A stretch of 64,000 nucleotides of DNA from Flammeovirgaceae bacterium SG7u.111 (GCA_034044135.1 CP139021.1:821635-885634), one strand, 5' to 3'. Positions 33,535-42,033 are shown, counted from the first letter of the stretch. Translations and numbers: made by a program. The notes: a model not told the origin generated them from the sequence alone.

Positions 33535-34872
33535 ATGCGTCACGCAAATTTGATAAGGGCTTTTCAGTACCTCGAAAGTTTGATCCATCAGCGGATCAGC
33601 GATGACTTAAATGGGGAAAGCAAAGCCGTATCTTTTAAAGAATCGGATCTGCCCCGTTTTTCTGCGGAAGACGATGACGCATTTTCAACATTTGTGACCA
33701 GCCACAGGCTAACCATCGAAGAAACTATTGTACTGATGCTTGCCTTGACCCCGCACGTTTTCCCCCAGTTTTTTGATGCAATCATAGCCGAGCACTTGCC
33801 TCATGGTGGAGACTTCCCAGCTTTTGGTGGTGTAAAGGGCACGAACCATAGAGGGACAATTCCTACGGGCGAAACGGCTTTGTATATTCTGGCTGGTAAC
33901 AATTTGGAACGAAGGTTTCAGGTTCAAAGGTTGTTTTCTTTTGAACATGCTTTTGCCAAGGAAAATATTTTAGGCTTAGAAGCTGTGAAATACGGCGAGC
34001 CTCCCATGAGCGGCAAGATTATTTTGGACGATGATTACATTGATTTGTTCACCATAGGAAGCCAAACGCTGCCAAAAATGAGTACCAACTTTCCTGCCCA
34101 GCATATCCAAACGGCTATGAGTTGGGAAGATGTAGTGCTCAACAAACAGACAGCAGAGCAAATTAATGAGCTGGAAGCATGGATACGGCACAACGATACC
34201 TTGCTGAATAGCTGGGGAATGAAGAAAAAGATAAAGCCAGGATATCGAGCTTTGTTTTATGGTCCTCCCGGAACGGGTAAAACCTTGACCGCGACGTTGC
34301 TTGGAAAAAGTACAGGTCGAGATGTATTTAAGGTCGATCTTTCCATGGTGGTTTCCAAGTACATTGGCGAAACGGAAAAGAATCTTTCTACATTATTTGA
34401 CAAGGCAAAGAACAAAAATTGGATCTTGTTTTTCGACGAGGCAGATGCGCTTTTTGGGAAGCGGACTGGTGTGCGAGATGCGCACGATAAATATGCCAAT
34501 CAGGAAGTTTCCTACTTGCTCCAGCGGGTGGAATCGTATAACGGGCTTACCATTTTGGCTTCTAACTTTAAAGATAATATTGACGATGCCTTTACCCGAA
34601 GATTCAATTCCATTGTCTATTTCCCCAAGCCAAGTACTGGGGAGAGAAAAGCCCTCTGGCTGAAAGCATTTCCTAAGCAGTTAAAACTTTCCCCTGAAAT
34701 AGACTTGAATAAAATTGCGAAGGATTATGACCTTACGGGCTCACATATCATGAATATTGTCCATTATATCAGCCTTCAGGTGTTGGAAAGTAATTCTGCC
34801 GAGGTTAGTCTAGAGCTGTTGCTAAAAGGCATTAAGAAAGAACTGGTGAAAGAAGGGAAACTTGTAATTTGA
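33535..34872 (+). CDS. AAA+ ATPase (Pvc15/Afp15-like)
   Basis: 445 residues from ATG 33535; a GTG at 33517 overlaps the endolysin gene and is less attractive. The N-terminal domain (about 1-200) is specific to eCIS ATPases, with RLTIEETIVLMLALTPHVFP and TGETALYILAG. The AAA+ core carries Walker A GPPGTGKT (243-250), Walker B ILFFDEADALFG (Asp301-Glu302), sensor-1 LASNFKDNID and an arginine-finger region DDAFTRRFNSIVYFP. It probably remodels or loads cargo or helps assembly before release. It is the last gene of the eCIS set and is followed by a strong terminator. Confidence 0.93.
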   Translation: MRHANLIRAFQYLESLIHQRISDDLNGESKAVSFKESDLPRFSAEDDDAFSTFVTSHRLTIEETIVLMLALTPHVFPQFFDAIIAEHLPHGGDFPAFGGVKGTNHRGTIPTGETALYILAGNNLERRFQVQRLFSFEHAFAKENILGLEAVKYGEPPMSGKIILDDDYIDLFTIGSQTLPKMSTNFPAQHIQTAMSWEDVVLNKQTAEQINELEAWIRHNDTLLNSWGMKKKIKPGYRALFYGPPGTGKTLTATLLGKSTGRDVFKVDLSMVVSKYIGETEKNLSTLFDKAKNKNWILFFDEADALFGKRTGVRDAHDKYANQEVSYLLQRVESYNGLTILASNFKDNIDDAFTRRFNSIVYFPKPSTGERKALWLKAFPKQLKLSPEIDLNKIAKDYDLTGSHIMNIVHYISLQVLESNSAEVSLELLLKGIKKELVKEGKLVI

Positions 34873-34886
34873 CAGCTGTAGTCACA

Positions 34887-34926
34887 AAAAAATCCCAAAC
34901 TCATTTCAGGGTTTGGGATTTTTTTG
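34887..34926 (+). terminator. Rho-independent terminator closing the eCIS operon
   Basis: AATCCCAAAC (34891-34900) pairs with GTTTGGGATT (34911-34920) around a ten-base loop, followed by a run of T. It starts 15 bases after the AAA+ stop. A poly-A run precedes it. Confidence 0.88.
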
Positions 34927-35065
34927 TTGAATCAGAATGAGAGTGAAAAACCGCAATTAGCATTTCAATTAAAAAACTATGTACAACCCCAGTATCACCA
35001 GAGGAAAACCAATCATTTGTTCAAAATAGTACCACTTGATGGTAATAAGATTGAGAAGTAGTTAG

Positions 35066-35950
35066 CTATTTTGAAACCAACCTAAGGTTTTTCGTTAGAG
35101 TGCACTTCCCTGCAATCATTTCTAGTGAATCTAATGATGCATTAGCTTCTATTGTATCACCAATAATCGAGTAAAATTCATAAGACTTCAAATGTCGAAA
35201 TCCTTCTTGGTCCCAATTTTGACCTATCCATTCATATAATGATTCAATATACAGAGAGTCACCTAGTTGTGAAGCTGTATTTACTTTGATTATTTGAAAG
35301 CTATTGTGATATATAAAGTATTCTGGCACTCTATTAATAGCCGTCCAAGCTCTTTCAGGCTCTCCTCTTTCCAAAAAGATGTTAGCATTCTTTATCTCGC
35401 TCAATGCATTCATATACTCTCCTCCTAGCCAACCATATTCTAGTTTATTAAGCGCATTCCAAATAAACGATTCTGAAAATTGAAAACCTGTATTGTAAGA
35501 TTGATAGTCTGTTATATAAGTACGGTCTCCAATTGTTACTAATTCAAAGTCTGCAAATTCTACTGCTTCAGGAGAGTTTATTGCTATAACTATATGAGGG
35601 ATACCATCTTTTTTATAGTACTTTGAAAGTTCTATCTGGCAGTTTGGTTTTTGAGCTAAACTAATTAGACTTTTTAAGTAAACATTAAACTGTTGATGGA
35701 GCTCTACTCTGTATGATTTCCATTTTGTATTCGATACCTTGCTGTTAAGTTCAAAGTAGGTTATTTGTTTTTCTAAATTAGCGTAAACACGTTCTAAATT
35801 TTTATGGTTTTTTAGCTTTTTCAGATTCCCTTTTTCCAGAGATAAGATAATTCCATTGCCAAAAGAGGTGTATTCCTCTTCGGTTAGTATTTGTTCTTGG
35901 TTTTTTGAACACGAAAAAAGCAAAAGCAAGAGCAAAAAGTAATGTTTCAT
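35066..35950 (-). CDS. Unknown lipoprotein
   Basis: 294 residues on the reverse strand. MKHYFLLLLLLFSC is a lipoprotein signal with the lipobox LFSC and lipidated Cys at 14. The mature protein is mainly helical with YFELNSKV and YESLYEW-like repeats of aromatic residues; the C-terminal 120 residues (EPERAWTAINRVPEYFIYHN) might form TPR-like helical pairs, but no motif is decisive. The DNA here is visibly more A+T-rich than in the flanking genes. No relation to the eCIS genes can be shown; it lies beyond their terminator and points the other way. Confidence 0.65.
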   Translation of the reverse strand: MKHYFLLLLLLFSCSKNQEQILTEEEYTSFGNGIILSLEKGNLKKLKNHKNLERVYANLEKQITYFELNSKVSNTKWKSYRVELHQQFNVYLKSLISLAQKPNCQIELSKYYKKDGIPHIVIAINSPEAVEFADFELVTIGDRTYITDYQSYNTGFQFSESFIWNALNKLEYGWLGGEYMNALSEIKNANIFLERGEPERAWTAINRVPEYFIYHNSFQIIKVNTASQLGDSLYIESLYEWIGQNWDQEGFRHLKSYEFYSIIGDTIEANASLDSLEMIAGKCTLTKNLRLVSK

Positions 35951-36015
35951 TTTGATGATTTATAAATACATTTCTTAAAAGATGGAATTCCACAAACTAA
36001 GCCATGTGCCTGAGC

Positions 36016-36924
36016 TTAAACCTTATCGGGGTTACGTATTTGTGAAGGAAAACCTACATACTCATTATAAGCTTCTTGTATGATACCATCGATTAGGCCA
36101 GTGCCGGGAACAATGATGCTTTTAGCCTTCGCTTTTTTCATCACATTAATGTAAATATCCGCCCCTTGTACAATTACGTCGGCACGGTCTCTTCCCATTT
36201 TCAGCTTTCTTATCCGCTCCTCAATATCCAAGGCATTTATTTTATTTCGGGTAGAAATAAGCTTTTTCAAACCAATTTTATTGCGAGAGGCTTTGGACTG
36301 TTCGTACATCGCCTTTATGTTTCCGCCAGTACCAATAGCTATGGGAGTTGCATCGGTTTCTCCTAGCACACCTTCTACCCATTCTCCCAAGTCATTGAAA
36401 CGGGTTTTCCCCCTATCATTGCTGAGCATACCACGTACCGAGCCTAGCTTGAAAGACCGGCTGCCCAAGTGAACTTTGTCTTTGTAAAGGTTGATTTCTG
36501 TACTACCTCCACCCACATCTATATGCGCATAATTACCTTCGCCTAGTACGGGGTTTATCGCATTGGCCAGTAAGTCGGCTTCTCTTTCACCATCTATAAT
36601 GCTAAGGTTCAGATGGCAATAGTCAGCGACCCTGTTGGCTATTCGTAGCCCATTTTCTGCTTCGCGCATAGCTGAAGTTGCATGGGCTATGTGGTGCTCC
36701 ACGCTGTACAGATCCATCAAAACTCGGTAGGCCTGCATCAGTTTAATGAACCTATCTTCGTTTGCTAGGCTTATTTTTCCTTCGGAAAACACCTCCGCTC
36801 CTAGCCTAAGGGGAAACCGGACGTTTTCAATTTTTTTGAATACAGGTCCTTCGGGGTCTTCAAAAACTTCTACTACCCTGAATCGGATGGCGTTGGAGCC
36901 TATGTCAATAGCTGCTATTCTCAT
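36016..36924 (-). CDS. Ppx/GppA-family exopolyphosphatase-like protein, N-terminal domain only
   Basis: 302 residues. The ASKHA (actin-like) ATPase fold is clear: phosphate-1 loop IAAIDIGSNAIRFRV at the start, then ATSAMREAENG, the ERE motif IDGEREADLLANAI, and phosphate-2 loop HIDVGGGSTEINLY, with VPGTGLIDGIIQEAYNE near the end. Ppx/GppA enzymes hydrolyse polyphosphate or pppGpp; Bacteroidota have a 300-residue single-unit form without the C-terminal HD domain, which matches this length. Substrate cannot be told from the sequence. A candidate promoter on this strand lies at 36976-36983. Confidence 0.88.
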   Translation of the reverse strand: MRIAAIDIGSNAIRFRVVEVFEDPEGPVFKKIENVRFPLRLGAEVFSEGKISLANEDRFIKLMQAYRVLMDLYSVEHHIAHATSAMREAENGLRIANRVADYCHLNLSIIDGEREADLLANAINPVLGEGNYAHIDVGGGSTEINLYKDKVHLGSRSFKLGSVRGMLSNDRGKTRFNDLGEWVEGVLGETDATPIAIGTGGNIKAMYEQSKASRNKIGLKKLISTRNKINALDIEERIRKLKMGRDRADVIVQGADIYINVMKKAKAKSIIVPGTGLIDGIIQEAYNEYVGFPSQIRNPDKV

Positions 36925-36975
36925 TGGTGATAAGGTGTAAGTGAACTGTTAAAAAATTTAATCCTTATTTGCCCC

Positions 36976-36983
36976 CAAATATA
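36976..36983 (-). promoter_or_regulatory. Candidate promoter for the Ppx/GppA gene
   Basis: On the reverse strand this reads TATATTTG, an exact match to the Bacteroidota -7 element TAnnTTTG. About 20 bases upstream is TTTAC, a weak -33 element. The start codon lies about 50 bases downstream. Confidence 0.5.
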
Positions 36984-37167
36984 GGTGAATGCATTAGTTC
37001 TTTGTAAACTAAGTTTTCTTTAAAAGGCATTTTGATTGATAATCATAGTTGATTGTTTTTATCACTAGCGGTGGGCTTTAGCCTAAACTATACTCGCCAT
37101 TGGTTTTGGGAGATAACTTTATTGCAAAAAAAATCATCTTTTCCTTGACTCGTATTTGATTGTCTTT

Positions 37168-37204
37168 CATATTTGACCAGTCGTTCAATGAACAGTTGGT
37201 CAAA
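37168..37204 (+). promoter_or_regulatory. TetR operator palindrome overlapping its promoter
   Basis: Positions 37172-37204 make a near-perfect 33-bp palindrome centred on A37188: outer arms TTTGACCA and TGGTCAAA, inner arms GTTCA and TGAAC, with a three-base non-pairing spacer on each side. It ends eight bases before the TetR start codon. A CTTG (37144-37147) and CATATTTG (37168-37175) at 20 bases' spacing resemble a Bacteroidota promoter whose -7 element lies inside the palindrome, so binding there should block transcription (autorepression). Confidence 0.75.
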
Positions 37205-37212
37205 ATAAAGAA

Positions 37213-37785
37213 ATGCCAAGAACAGAGGAGAAAAATAGAGAGATTAAGGAGCAAACTAGGGCAAAGATTATAGAAGCTTCGCTCAAAACCTTTTCACAGA
37301 AAGGGTATCAGGCAGCATCTATAAGTCAGATAGCAGCCGAAGCTGGAATGGCGAAGGGAGCGCTCTATCATTACTTTAAAAATAAAGAGGAATTGTTGAA
37401 AGTAGTGATCCTTAAAGGCATGGAAGACATTATGGGGATGATGGTGGTTGATGAAAATATGGCCCCCAAAGAGCGATTTGTCGCCATGCTCGACCTGACA
37501 TTTAGTTCCATAGAAACCAACAAGGAATACTGGCAGCTTTACACAGGGCTTATTTCCCAGACTCAGTCCATCCCCGTGGTGAAGCAGATTTTCACTCCCT
37601 ACTTCCAAGAAATGATAGAAGGTTTCATACAGTTGCTCACCGAAATGGGTGTGGAAAACCCCGGGGAAGAGGCGTATATAATCGGTGGAATGATTGATGG
37701 GATTATACTGCAATGCTTGTTCGTGTTCGAGGACTATCCAATAGAAAAAGTGAAGCAAAATATTATTAGAAAGTATGCTGGGTGA
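37213..37785 (+). CDS. TetR/AcrR-family transcriptional regulator
   Basis: 190 residues. The N-terminal helix-turn-helix is intact: TRAKIIEASLKTFSQKGYQA, then TSISQIAAEAGMAKGALYHYF-like helix (here ASISQIAAEAGMAKGALYHY) and NKEELLKVV. The C-terminal 130 residues form the usual helical ligand-binding domain with no recognisable ligand signature. The 33-bp palindrome just upstream is the probable operator. The following transport genes (38061 onward) are the likely second target, though they start 275 bases later past a repeat region. Confidence 0.9.
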   Translation: MPRTEEKNREIKEQTRAKIIEASLKTFSQKGYQAASISQIAAEAGMAKGALYHYFKNKEELLKVVILKGMEDIMGMMVVDENMAPKERFVAMLDLTFSSIETNKEYWQLYTGLISQTQSIPVVKQIFTPYFQEMIEGFIQLLTEMGVENPGEEAYIIGGMIDGIILQCLFVFEDYPIEKVKQNIIRKYAG

Positions 37786-37825
37786 TGATGATAAATGATG
37801 TGCTAATGAAGGGATGAGGAGATGT

Positions 37826-37958
37826 CGTCGTGGTCGTTTCGACCGCCCACGACGATGAGGCTACCAAAAAGGATATGATCAGGAAAATAAAACCTCGTAG
37901 AGGTGCCCTGTTTGTAGCTAGGGGAAGTTGTTTGGAATTAGCTCCATAGGAGCGAACT
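37826..37958. repeat. 133-bp interspersed repeat, copy 1 (three hairpins)
   Basis: Contains CGTCGTGG...CCACGACG, CCTC-GTA-GAGG followed by CTGTTTGTAG, and GCTCC-ATA-GGAGC followed by GAACT. Copy 2 at 40361-40495 shows the same three hairpins in the same order and spacing with about 80% identity by eye, and the differences are mostly outside the stems. Confidence 0.85.
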
Positions 37959-38015
37959 GAATTTTCATTGGATTAGATAAACAATCAGCATTTTGATTGA
38001 AAACATATACTTTTT

Positions 38016-38036
38016 AACCTGCATAGTTGGCAGGTT
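38016..38036 (+). promoter_or_regulatory. Hairpin in the leader of the LolA-like gene
   Basis: AACCTGC (38016-38022) pairs with GCAGGTT (38030-38036) around ATAGTTG, 25 bases before ATG 38061. Only a short T stretch follows, so it is a weak terminator or a leader structure. Confidence 0.35.
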
Positions 38037-38060
38037 TTACCTTCATCAAACCTGAATAAG

Positions 38061-38819
38061 ATGAAATCTTTTAGAATTGCACTATTGACATTCATGGCTT
38101 TTGTTTTGGCTGCATGGGTTGCTCCAACTGAAGAAACAGCCAAGCAGGTAATCCAAAAGGCAGATGATAAGCTTAGGGGAAGCTCCAACAAAGCTGAGGT
38201 CAGTATGGAAATTATCCGACCCGAATGGAGCAGAGCCATGACCATGCGGACTTGGTCGCTAGGCCGGCAGTACAGCATGGTGTTAATCCTTTCCCCCGTC
38301 AAAGACAAAGGAACGGTTTCGCTCAAGCGGAAAAATGAGCTATGGAACTGGATGCCTTCCATAGAGCGGAATATCAAAATTTCCCCATCGATGATGATGC
38401 AGTCGTGGATGGGGTCAGATTTCACCAACGATGACCTGCTCAAAGAATCGTCCATAGTGGAGGACTATGAGCATAGTTTTGATGGCAGCGAGACCATCGA
38501 TGGCTTCGATTGCCACATTATCCAGCTTATGCCCAAGCCCGAAGCGGCTGTAGTGTGGGGGAAAATAAAAGCGTGGGTTTCTAAAAAGGAATACCACCAG
38601 CTGAAGGTCGAATATTACGATGAAGATGGCTACTTGGTGAATACGATGATTTGCAGTGATGTGAAGCAAATGGACGACCGAGAGCTGCCTACTAAGTGGG
38701 AAATGATTCCTGCGGAAAAGGAGGGTCACAAAACGGTTATGATCTATAACAAAATGGATTTTGAAATTGATGTCAAAGAAAGCTTCTTCTCCATCCAGAA
38801 TATGAAAAGGGTAAGGTAG
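38061..38819 (+). CDS. LolA-like outer-membrane lipoprotein-sorting protein
   Basis: 252 residues. A signal peptide (KSFRIALLTFMAFVLAAWVA) leads to a single-domain protein with EETAKQVIQKADDKLRGSSN, ARAMTMRTWSLG-like strand (here SRAMTMRTWSLGRQYSMVLI), KRKNELWNWMPSIERNIKIS, SSMMMQSWMGSDFTNDDLL-like (SPSMMMQSWMGSDFTNDDLL) and YDEDGYLVNTMI. These are typical of the LolA-like family (PF17131-type 'outer membrane lipoprotein-sorting protein'), an open beta half-barrel that carries lipids or lipoproteins through the periplasm. It is the first gene of the transport set below. Confidence 0.85.
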   Translation: MKSFRIALLTFMAFVLAAWVAPTEETAKQVIQKADDKLRGSSNKAEVSMEIIRPEWSRAMTMRTWSLGRQYSMVLILSPVKDKGTVSLKRKNELWNWMPSIERNIKISPSMMMQSWMGSDFTNDDLLKESSIVEDYEHSFDGSETIDGFDCHIIQLMPKPEAAVVWGKIKAWVSKKEYHQLKVEYYDEDGYLVNTMICSDVKQMDDRELPTKWEMIPAEKEGHKTVMIYNKMDFEIDVKESFFSIQNMKRVR

Positions 38820-38929
38820 TTTGATGTGCTGATGGTTCGATGTGCTGATGTGCTAATTAATGAGGGAAATTGCTGATTTGATGATGCGATAATAAGAAAA
38901 TGATTTTTTTGATTTTCGATAAATGTAGA

Positions 38930-38942
38930 GACGTTGCACGTC
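38930..38942. repeat. GTAGAGACG-type palindromic repeat, copy 3 (short)
   Basis: GTAGAGACG head at 38925 with a small stem GACG-TTGCA-CGTC; a decayed copy after the LolA-like gene. Confidence 0.6.
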
Positions 38943-39000
38943 GCTAGCGCAAACCTCTGGTTCGTGCTCAAGAAGTTAGCTGCTTAAAAGTTTTTGAGAA

Positions 39001-39050
39001 AAAACCAGTAACAAGAAACCGCAGCGGCGGACCGTCAGCAACAAGTAACC
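39001..39050. repeat. AACCAGTAAC-type A/C-rich intergenic repeat
   Basis: AACCAGTAACAAGAAACC followed later by AGCAACAAGTAACC, ending 35 bases before the first permease ATG. The same A/C-rich unit occurs at 4021-4044, 41971-42025 and 42774-42795, each just upstream of a start codon. Confidence 0.65.
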
Positions 39051-39084
39051 ATTTCAACCCCTTTCTGATATAAAAAAACAACCA

Positions 39085-40305
39085 ATGAAACTCCTTGTCA
39101 AACTTGCTTGGCGGAATATTTGGCGGAACAAACGCCGAACGATCATTACATTATCCTCTATCTTTTTTGCCGTATTGCTGGCGCTTTTTATGCGCTCCAT
39201 GCAGCGAGGTTCTTACCAGAGGATGATCGAAAACAGTGTAGAAATGCACTCAGGCTACATCCAGGTGCATAGGGATGGATATTGGGACAACAAGTCTATT
39301 AATAAGCTGCTGGAAGAAAATGAAGCGATAGGGCAGAAGCTTGTCGCTGAGCCTAAGATCGATTTTTATATTCCCCGGTTAGAAAACTTTGCCCTTGCTG
39401 CTTCGGAAAAGCTGTCGAAAGGGGCGATGGTGGTAGGCACTGCCCCAGAGGAGGAAAATAGGATGACGAAGTTAGCCGATAAGGTAAAAGAAGGGCGGTA
39501 TTTCACTACCGATGATAATCACCTGCTCATAGCCAAAGGCTTGGCGGGTTACCTCAAACTTGGGGTGGGGGATACGTTGGTGCTCATAGGGCAAGGCTAC
39601 CATGGCAACAATGCAGTCGGGAAATTCCCTATTTGCGGAATAGTGGACCTGCCAAATCCTACGCTCAATAACAGTATGGTGTACATGCCCATTGCCCTGA
39701 ATAGGGACTTCAATTCTGCTCCCGGCATGGCAACTGCTTTAGTGATAGCCTTACAGAGTTACCAAGATGTGGAAATGGTGGAAAAAAGCCTGAGGGCGAG
39801 CCTTGACGAAGAGTATGAGGTAATGGGCTGGGATGTGCTTCAGCCCGAATTGGTGCAGCTTATCCAGTCGGACAATGCGGGTGGGATCATCATGATTATC
39901 ATTTTGTACATCGTGATTGCCTTCGGCATTTTCGGGACTATCATGATGATGACCGTGGAGCGGATCAAAGAATTTGGGGTACTGATTGCCATTGGTTTGC
40001 AAAAAACGAAGCTCATTTCGCTGGTGTTTATCGAAACGCTACTGATCGGGATTGTAGGCTTGCTTGCCTCCTTGCTGGTGGGTATTCCCCTGTTGTATTA
40101 CATGTACCTAAACCCCATTTACCTCACAGGAGATGCTGCCGAGGGAATGCAAAAAATGGGATTAGAGCCAATTATGCCATTTTCATTGCAACCAGCAATT
40201 TTTACCAGCCAAATGATTGCCATCGGTATCATTGTTTTCATCTGCCTGCTTTATCCGCTTTCTACCATTCGGAAAATCCATTTGATAGATGCGCTGAGGG
40301 CATGA
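39085..40305 (+). CDS. ABC transporter permease, FtsX/MacB/LolC type (first)
   Basis: 406 residues. It has one N-terminal membrane segment (KLAWRNIWRNKRRTIITLSS then IFFAVLLALFM), a large periplasmic domain (about 50-275), and a C-terminal membrane domain with three more segments: IIMIIILYIVIAFGIFGTIM with M-TVERIKEFGVLIAIGLQ, LISLVFIETLLIGIVGLLAS, and IGIIVFICLLYPLSTI. The K-R-T-(L/I)T start and E-R-x-x-E-x-GVLIAIG coupling segment are standard for FtsX-type permeases of the LolCDE/MacB group. With the second permease and the ATPase it probably moves lipid or lipoprotein across the envelope, in line with the LolA-like neighbour. Confidence 0.9.
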   Translation: MKLLVKLAWRNIWRNKRRTIITLSSIFFAVLLALFMRSMQRGSYQRMIENSVEMHSGYIQVHRDGYWDNKSINKLLEENEAIGQKLVAEPKIDFYIPRLENFALAASEKLSKGAMVVGTAPEEENRMTKLADKVKEGRYFTTDDNHLLIAKGLAGYLKLGVGDTLVLIGQGYHGNNAVGKFPICGIVDLPNPTLNNSMVYMPIALNRDFNSAPGMATALVIALQSYQDVEMVEKSLRASLDEEYEVMGWDVLQPELVQLIQSDNAGGIIMIIILYIVIAFGIFGTIMMMTVERIKEFGVLIAIGLQKTKLISLVFIETLLIGIVGLLASLLVGIPLLYYMYLNPIYLTGDAAEGMQKMGLEPIMPFSLQPAIFTSQMIAIGIIVFICLLYPLSTIRKIHLIDALRA

Positions 40306-40360
40306 GTTGTTGAGCAAGAGTGTGGGTGTGAGTATTGAGAAGGATTTGATGTGCCGATTC

Positions 40361-40495
40361 CGTCGTGGTCGTTCCGGCCGCCCACGACGATGGCGCTACC
40401 AAAGAGGATGTGGGTTTTGGAAAAATGCAACCTCGTAGAGGTGTGCTGTTTGTAGTAGGGGAAATTGCTTGGGAGTAGCTCCATAGGAGCGAACT
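40361..40495. repeat. 133-bp interspersed repeat, copy 2 (three hairpins)
   Basis: Same order of hairpins as copy 1: CGTCGTGG/CCACGACG, CCTCGTAGAGG, and GCTCCATAGGAGC. It fills most of the 380-base gap between the two permease genes. Confidence 0.85.
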
Positions 40496-40685
40496 TTTTG
40501 TGATAACAGTAATGCTAGATGTGAAATGCGCACTGGGGAAAGAGGGCAAAGCCAAGACCGAAATGGACTGTGCGTGGGGCGGCTTGGCTGCACGGGGCGA
40601 GCTGGCGAGAGTGCGCTCAAATGATTAGAAAATAATAGCTAAAGCCTGATTTTGATAAAGAAAATAACCTATAAATCAATATAAA

Positions 40686-41909
40686 ATGATACTCAAGCTT
40701 TCATGGCGGAATGTTTGGCGAAGTAGAACCCGAAGCCTTGTGATTATTTTGGCAATAGCCATTGGACTGACTGGAGGCGTGTTTTCCGTTGCTTTGTTCA
40801 ACGGGATGACGGATCAAAAAATGAGAAGCGCCATCGACACCCAAACGGCGCATATCCAGCTCCACAAGGAAGGGTTCAGCCAAAATAAAGATATCAACTT
40901 AGACTTGCCCCTGCCGCAAGACTTGGAAGAAAAAATAGAACGGATTCCTTTTGTAAAAGCGGTGAGCCAGCGAGTGGTTAGCACAGCGATGCTGGCTAGC
41001 TCCAATGCCAGTACAGGTGTGGAGCTTCTGGGAATTGACCCTGAAAAGGAGAAGCAGATAAGTTCGGTTTACGAAAAGCTGGAAGAAGGGACGTACTTTG
41101 AAGATGTGAAGCGAAACCCGATCTTGATCAGTAGAAAAACGGCGGATAAGTTGGAAATTAAGCTTCGTTCGAAAGTGGTAGTTACCTTCCAAAATGCAGA
41201 TGGGACTATTGTAGGAGCTGCATTTCGGGTGGTGGGAATTTTCCGCACCAGTTCCTCTGCCTTCGATGAGGCTACGGCTTATGTGCGGGGAAGTGATCTG
41301 GCGGGCTTGTTGAATATGCCCGGGAGCAAGCATGAAATAGTGGTGAAGGGAATGAAAATGGAAGATGTGCCTTCCATTTATGAAGCGATTAAAAAAGAAG
41401 TGCCCAGCGAGGTGAAGGTGGAAAGTTGGAAGGAAATCCAGCCAGAGCTAGGCTACTTGGGCGATCTGATGATGCAGATGAATTTCTTGTTTTTGGCGAT
41501 CATCTTGTTTGCCCTCGCCTTCGGGATATTGAACACGATGCTGATGGCGGTGTTTGAGCGAGTGCGGGAAATAGGCGTGCTCATGGCTGTGGGGATGAAC
41601 AAGGGGAAGATCTTTCGGATGATTGTGGTGGAAACGGTGCTCCTTTCCTTCATAGGGGCGATGATAGGGCTGGCGTTGAGCATGCTGTTGGTGACTGTTT
41701 CAAGCTCTTCGGGCATCGATCTTTCCATGTTTGCCGAAGGCTTTGCCAGTTGGGGAATAGATCAAGTGGTATATCCATACCTAAGCCCAGATTTTTATTT
41801 CACCCTTGTGCTCATGGTGATTTTTACCGCCTTGGTTTCCTCGGTTTATCCAGCCCTCAAAGCCTTGAAGCTACGACCCGTGGATGCCATTAAAGGGAAT
41901 GTGGATTAG
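40686..41909 (+). CDS. ABC transporter permease, FtsX/MacB/LolE type (second)
   Basis: 407 residues, paralogous to the preceding permease: LSWRNVWRSRTRSLVIILAI, then a first membrane segment, a periplasmic domain to about residue 255, and membrane segments around FLFLAIILFALAFGILNTML, VVETVLLSFIGAMIGLALSM and FYFTLVLMVIFTALVSSVYP. The FERVREIGVLMAVGMNKGKI coupling helix matches the FtsX family. The two permeases would form the heterodimer of a LolCE-like complex. Confidence 0.9.
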   Translation: MILKLSWRNVWRSRTRSLVIILAIAIGLTGGVFSVALFNGMTDQKMRSAIDTQTAHIQLHKEGFSQNKDINLDLPLPQDLEEKIERIPFVKAVSQRVVSTAMLASSNASTGVELLGIDPEKEKQISSVYEKLEEGTYFEDVKRNPILISRKTADKLEIKLRSKVVVTFQNADGTIVGAAFRVVGIFRTSSSAFDEATAYVRGSDLAGLLNMPGSKHEIVVKGMKMEDVPSIYEAIKKEVPSEVKVESWKEIQPELGYLGDLMMQMNFLFLAIILFALAFGILNTMLMAVFERVREIGVLMAVGMNKGKIFRMIVVETVLLSFIGAMIGLALSMLLVTVSSSSGIDLSMFAEGFASWGIDQVVYPYLSPDFYFTLVLMVIFTALVSSVYPALKALKLRPVDAIKGNVD

Positions 41910-41952
41910 GGCTAGAGGCTAGAAGTTGGAGGCTAGAGATTGGAAATGTATA

Positions 41953-41970
41953 GACGCATTGCAATGCGTC
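41953..41970. repeat. GTAGAGACG-type palindromic repeat, copy 4
   Basis: Perfect 18-bp palindrome GACGCATTG/CAATGCGTC preceded by a decayed GTATA head. It lies between the second permease and the ATPase gene, next to the 'GAGGCTAGAAGTTGGAGGCTAGAG' type short repeat at 41913-41937. Confidence 0.85.
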
Positions 41971-42025
41971 AACCAGTAACTAGCAACGAGAAACAAGTAA
42001 CAAGCAACCAGAAAACAAGTAACCA
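41971..42025. repeat. AACCAGTAAC-type A/C-rich intergenic repeat
   Basis: Chain of AACCAGTAACTAGCAACGAG-like units ending in AACAAGTAACCAATTG, nine bases before the ATPase ATG. Confidence 0.7.
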
Positions 42026-42033
42026 ATTGAAAT

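Noticed and set aside
1-34872. An ordinary prophage
   Set aside because: No capsid, portal, terminase, integrase or replication genes are seen; DUF4157, DUF4255, DUF5908 and the AAA+ ATPase are eCIS hallmarks.
37820-37965. CRISPR array or tRNA-like structure from the GTA-loop hairpins
   Set aside because: There is no regular repeat-spacer spacing and no tRNA arm pattern; the unit is present only twice here with intervening unique sequence.
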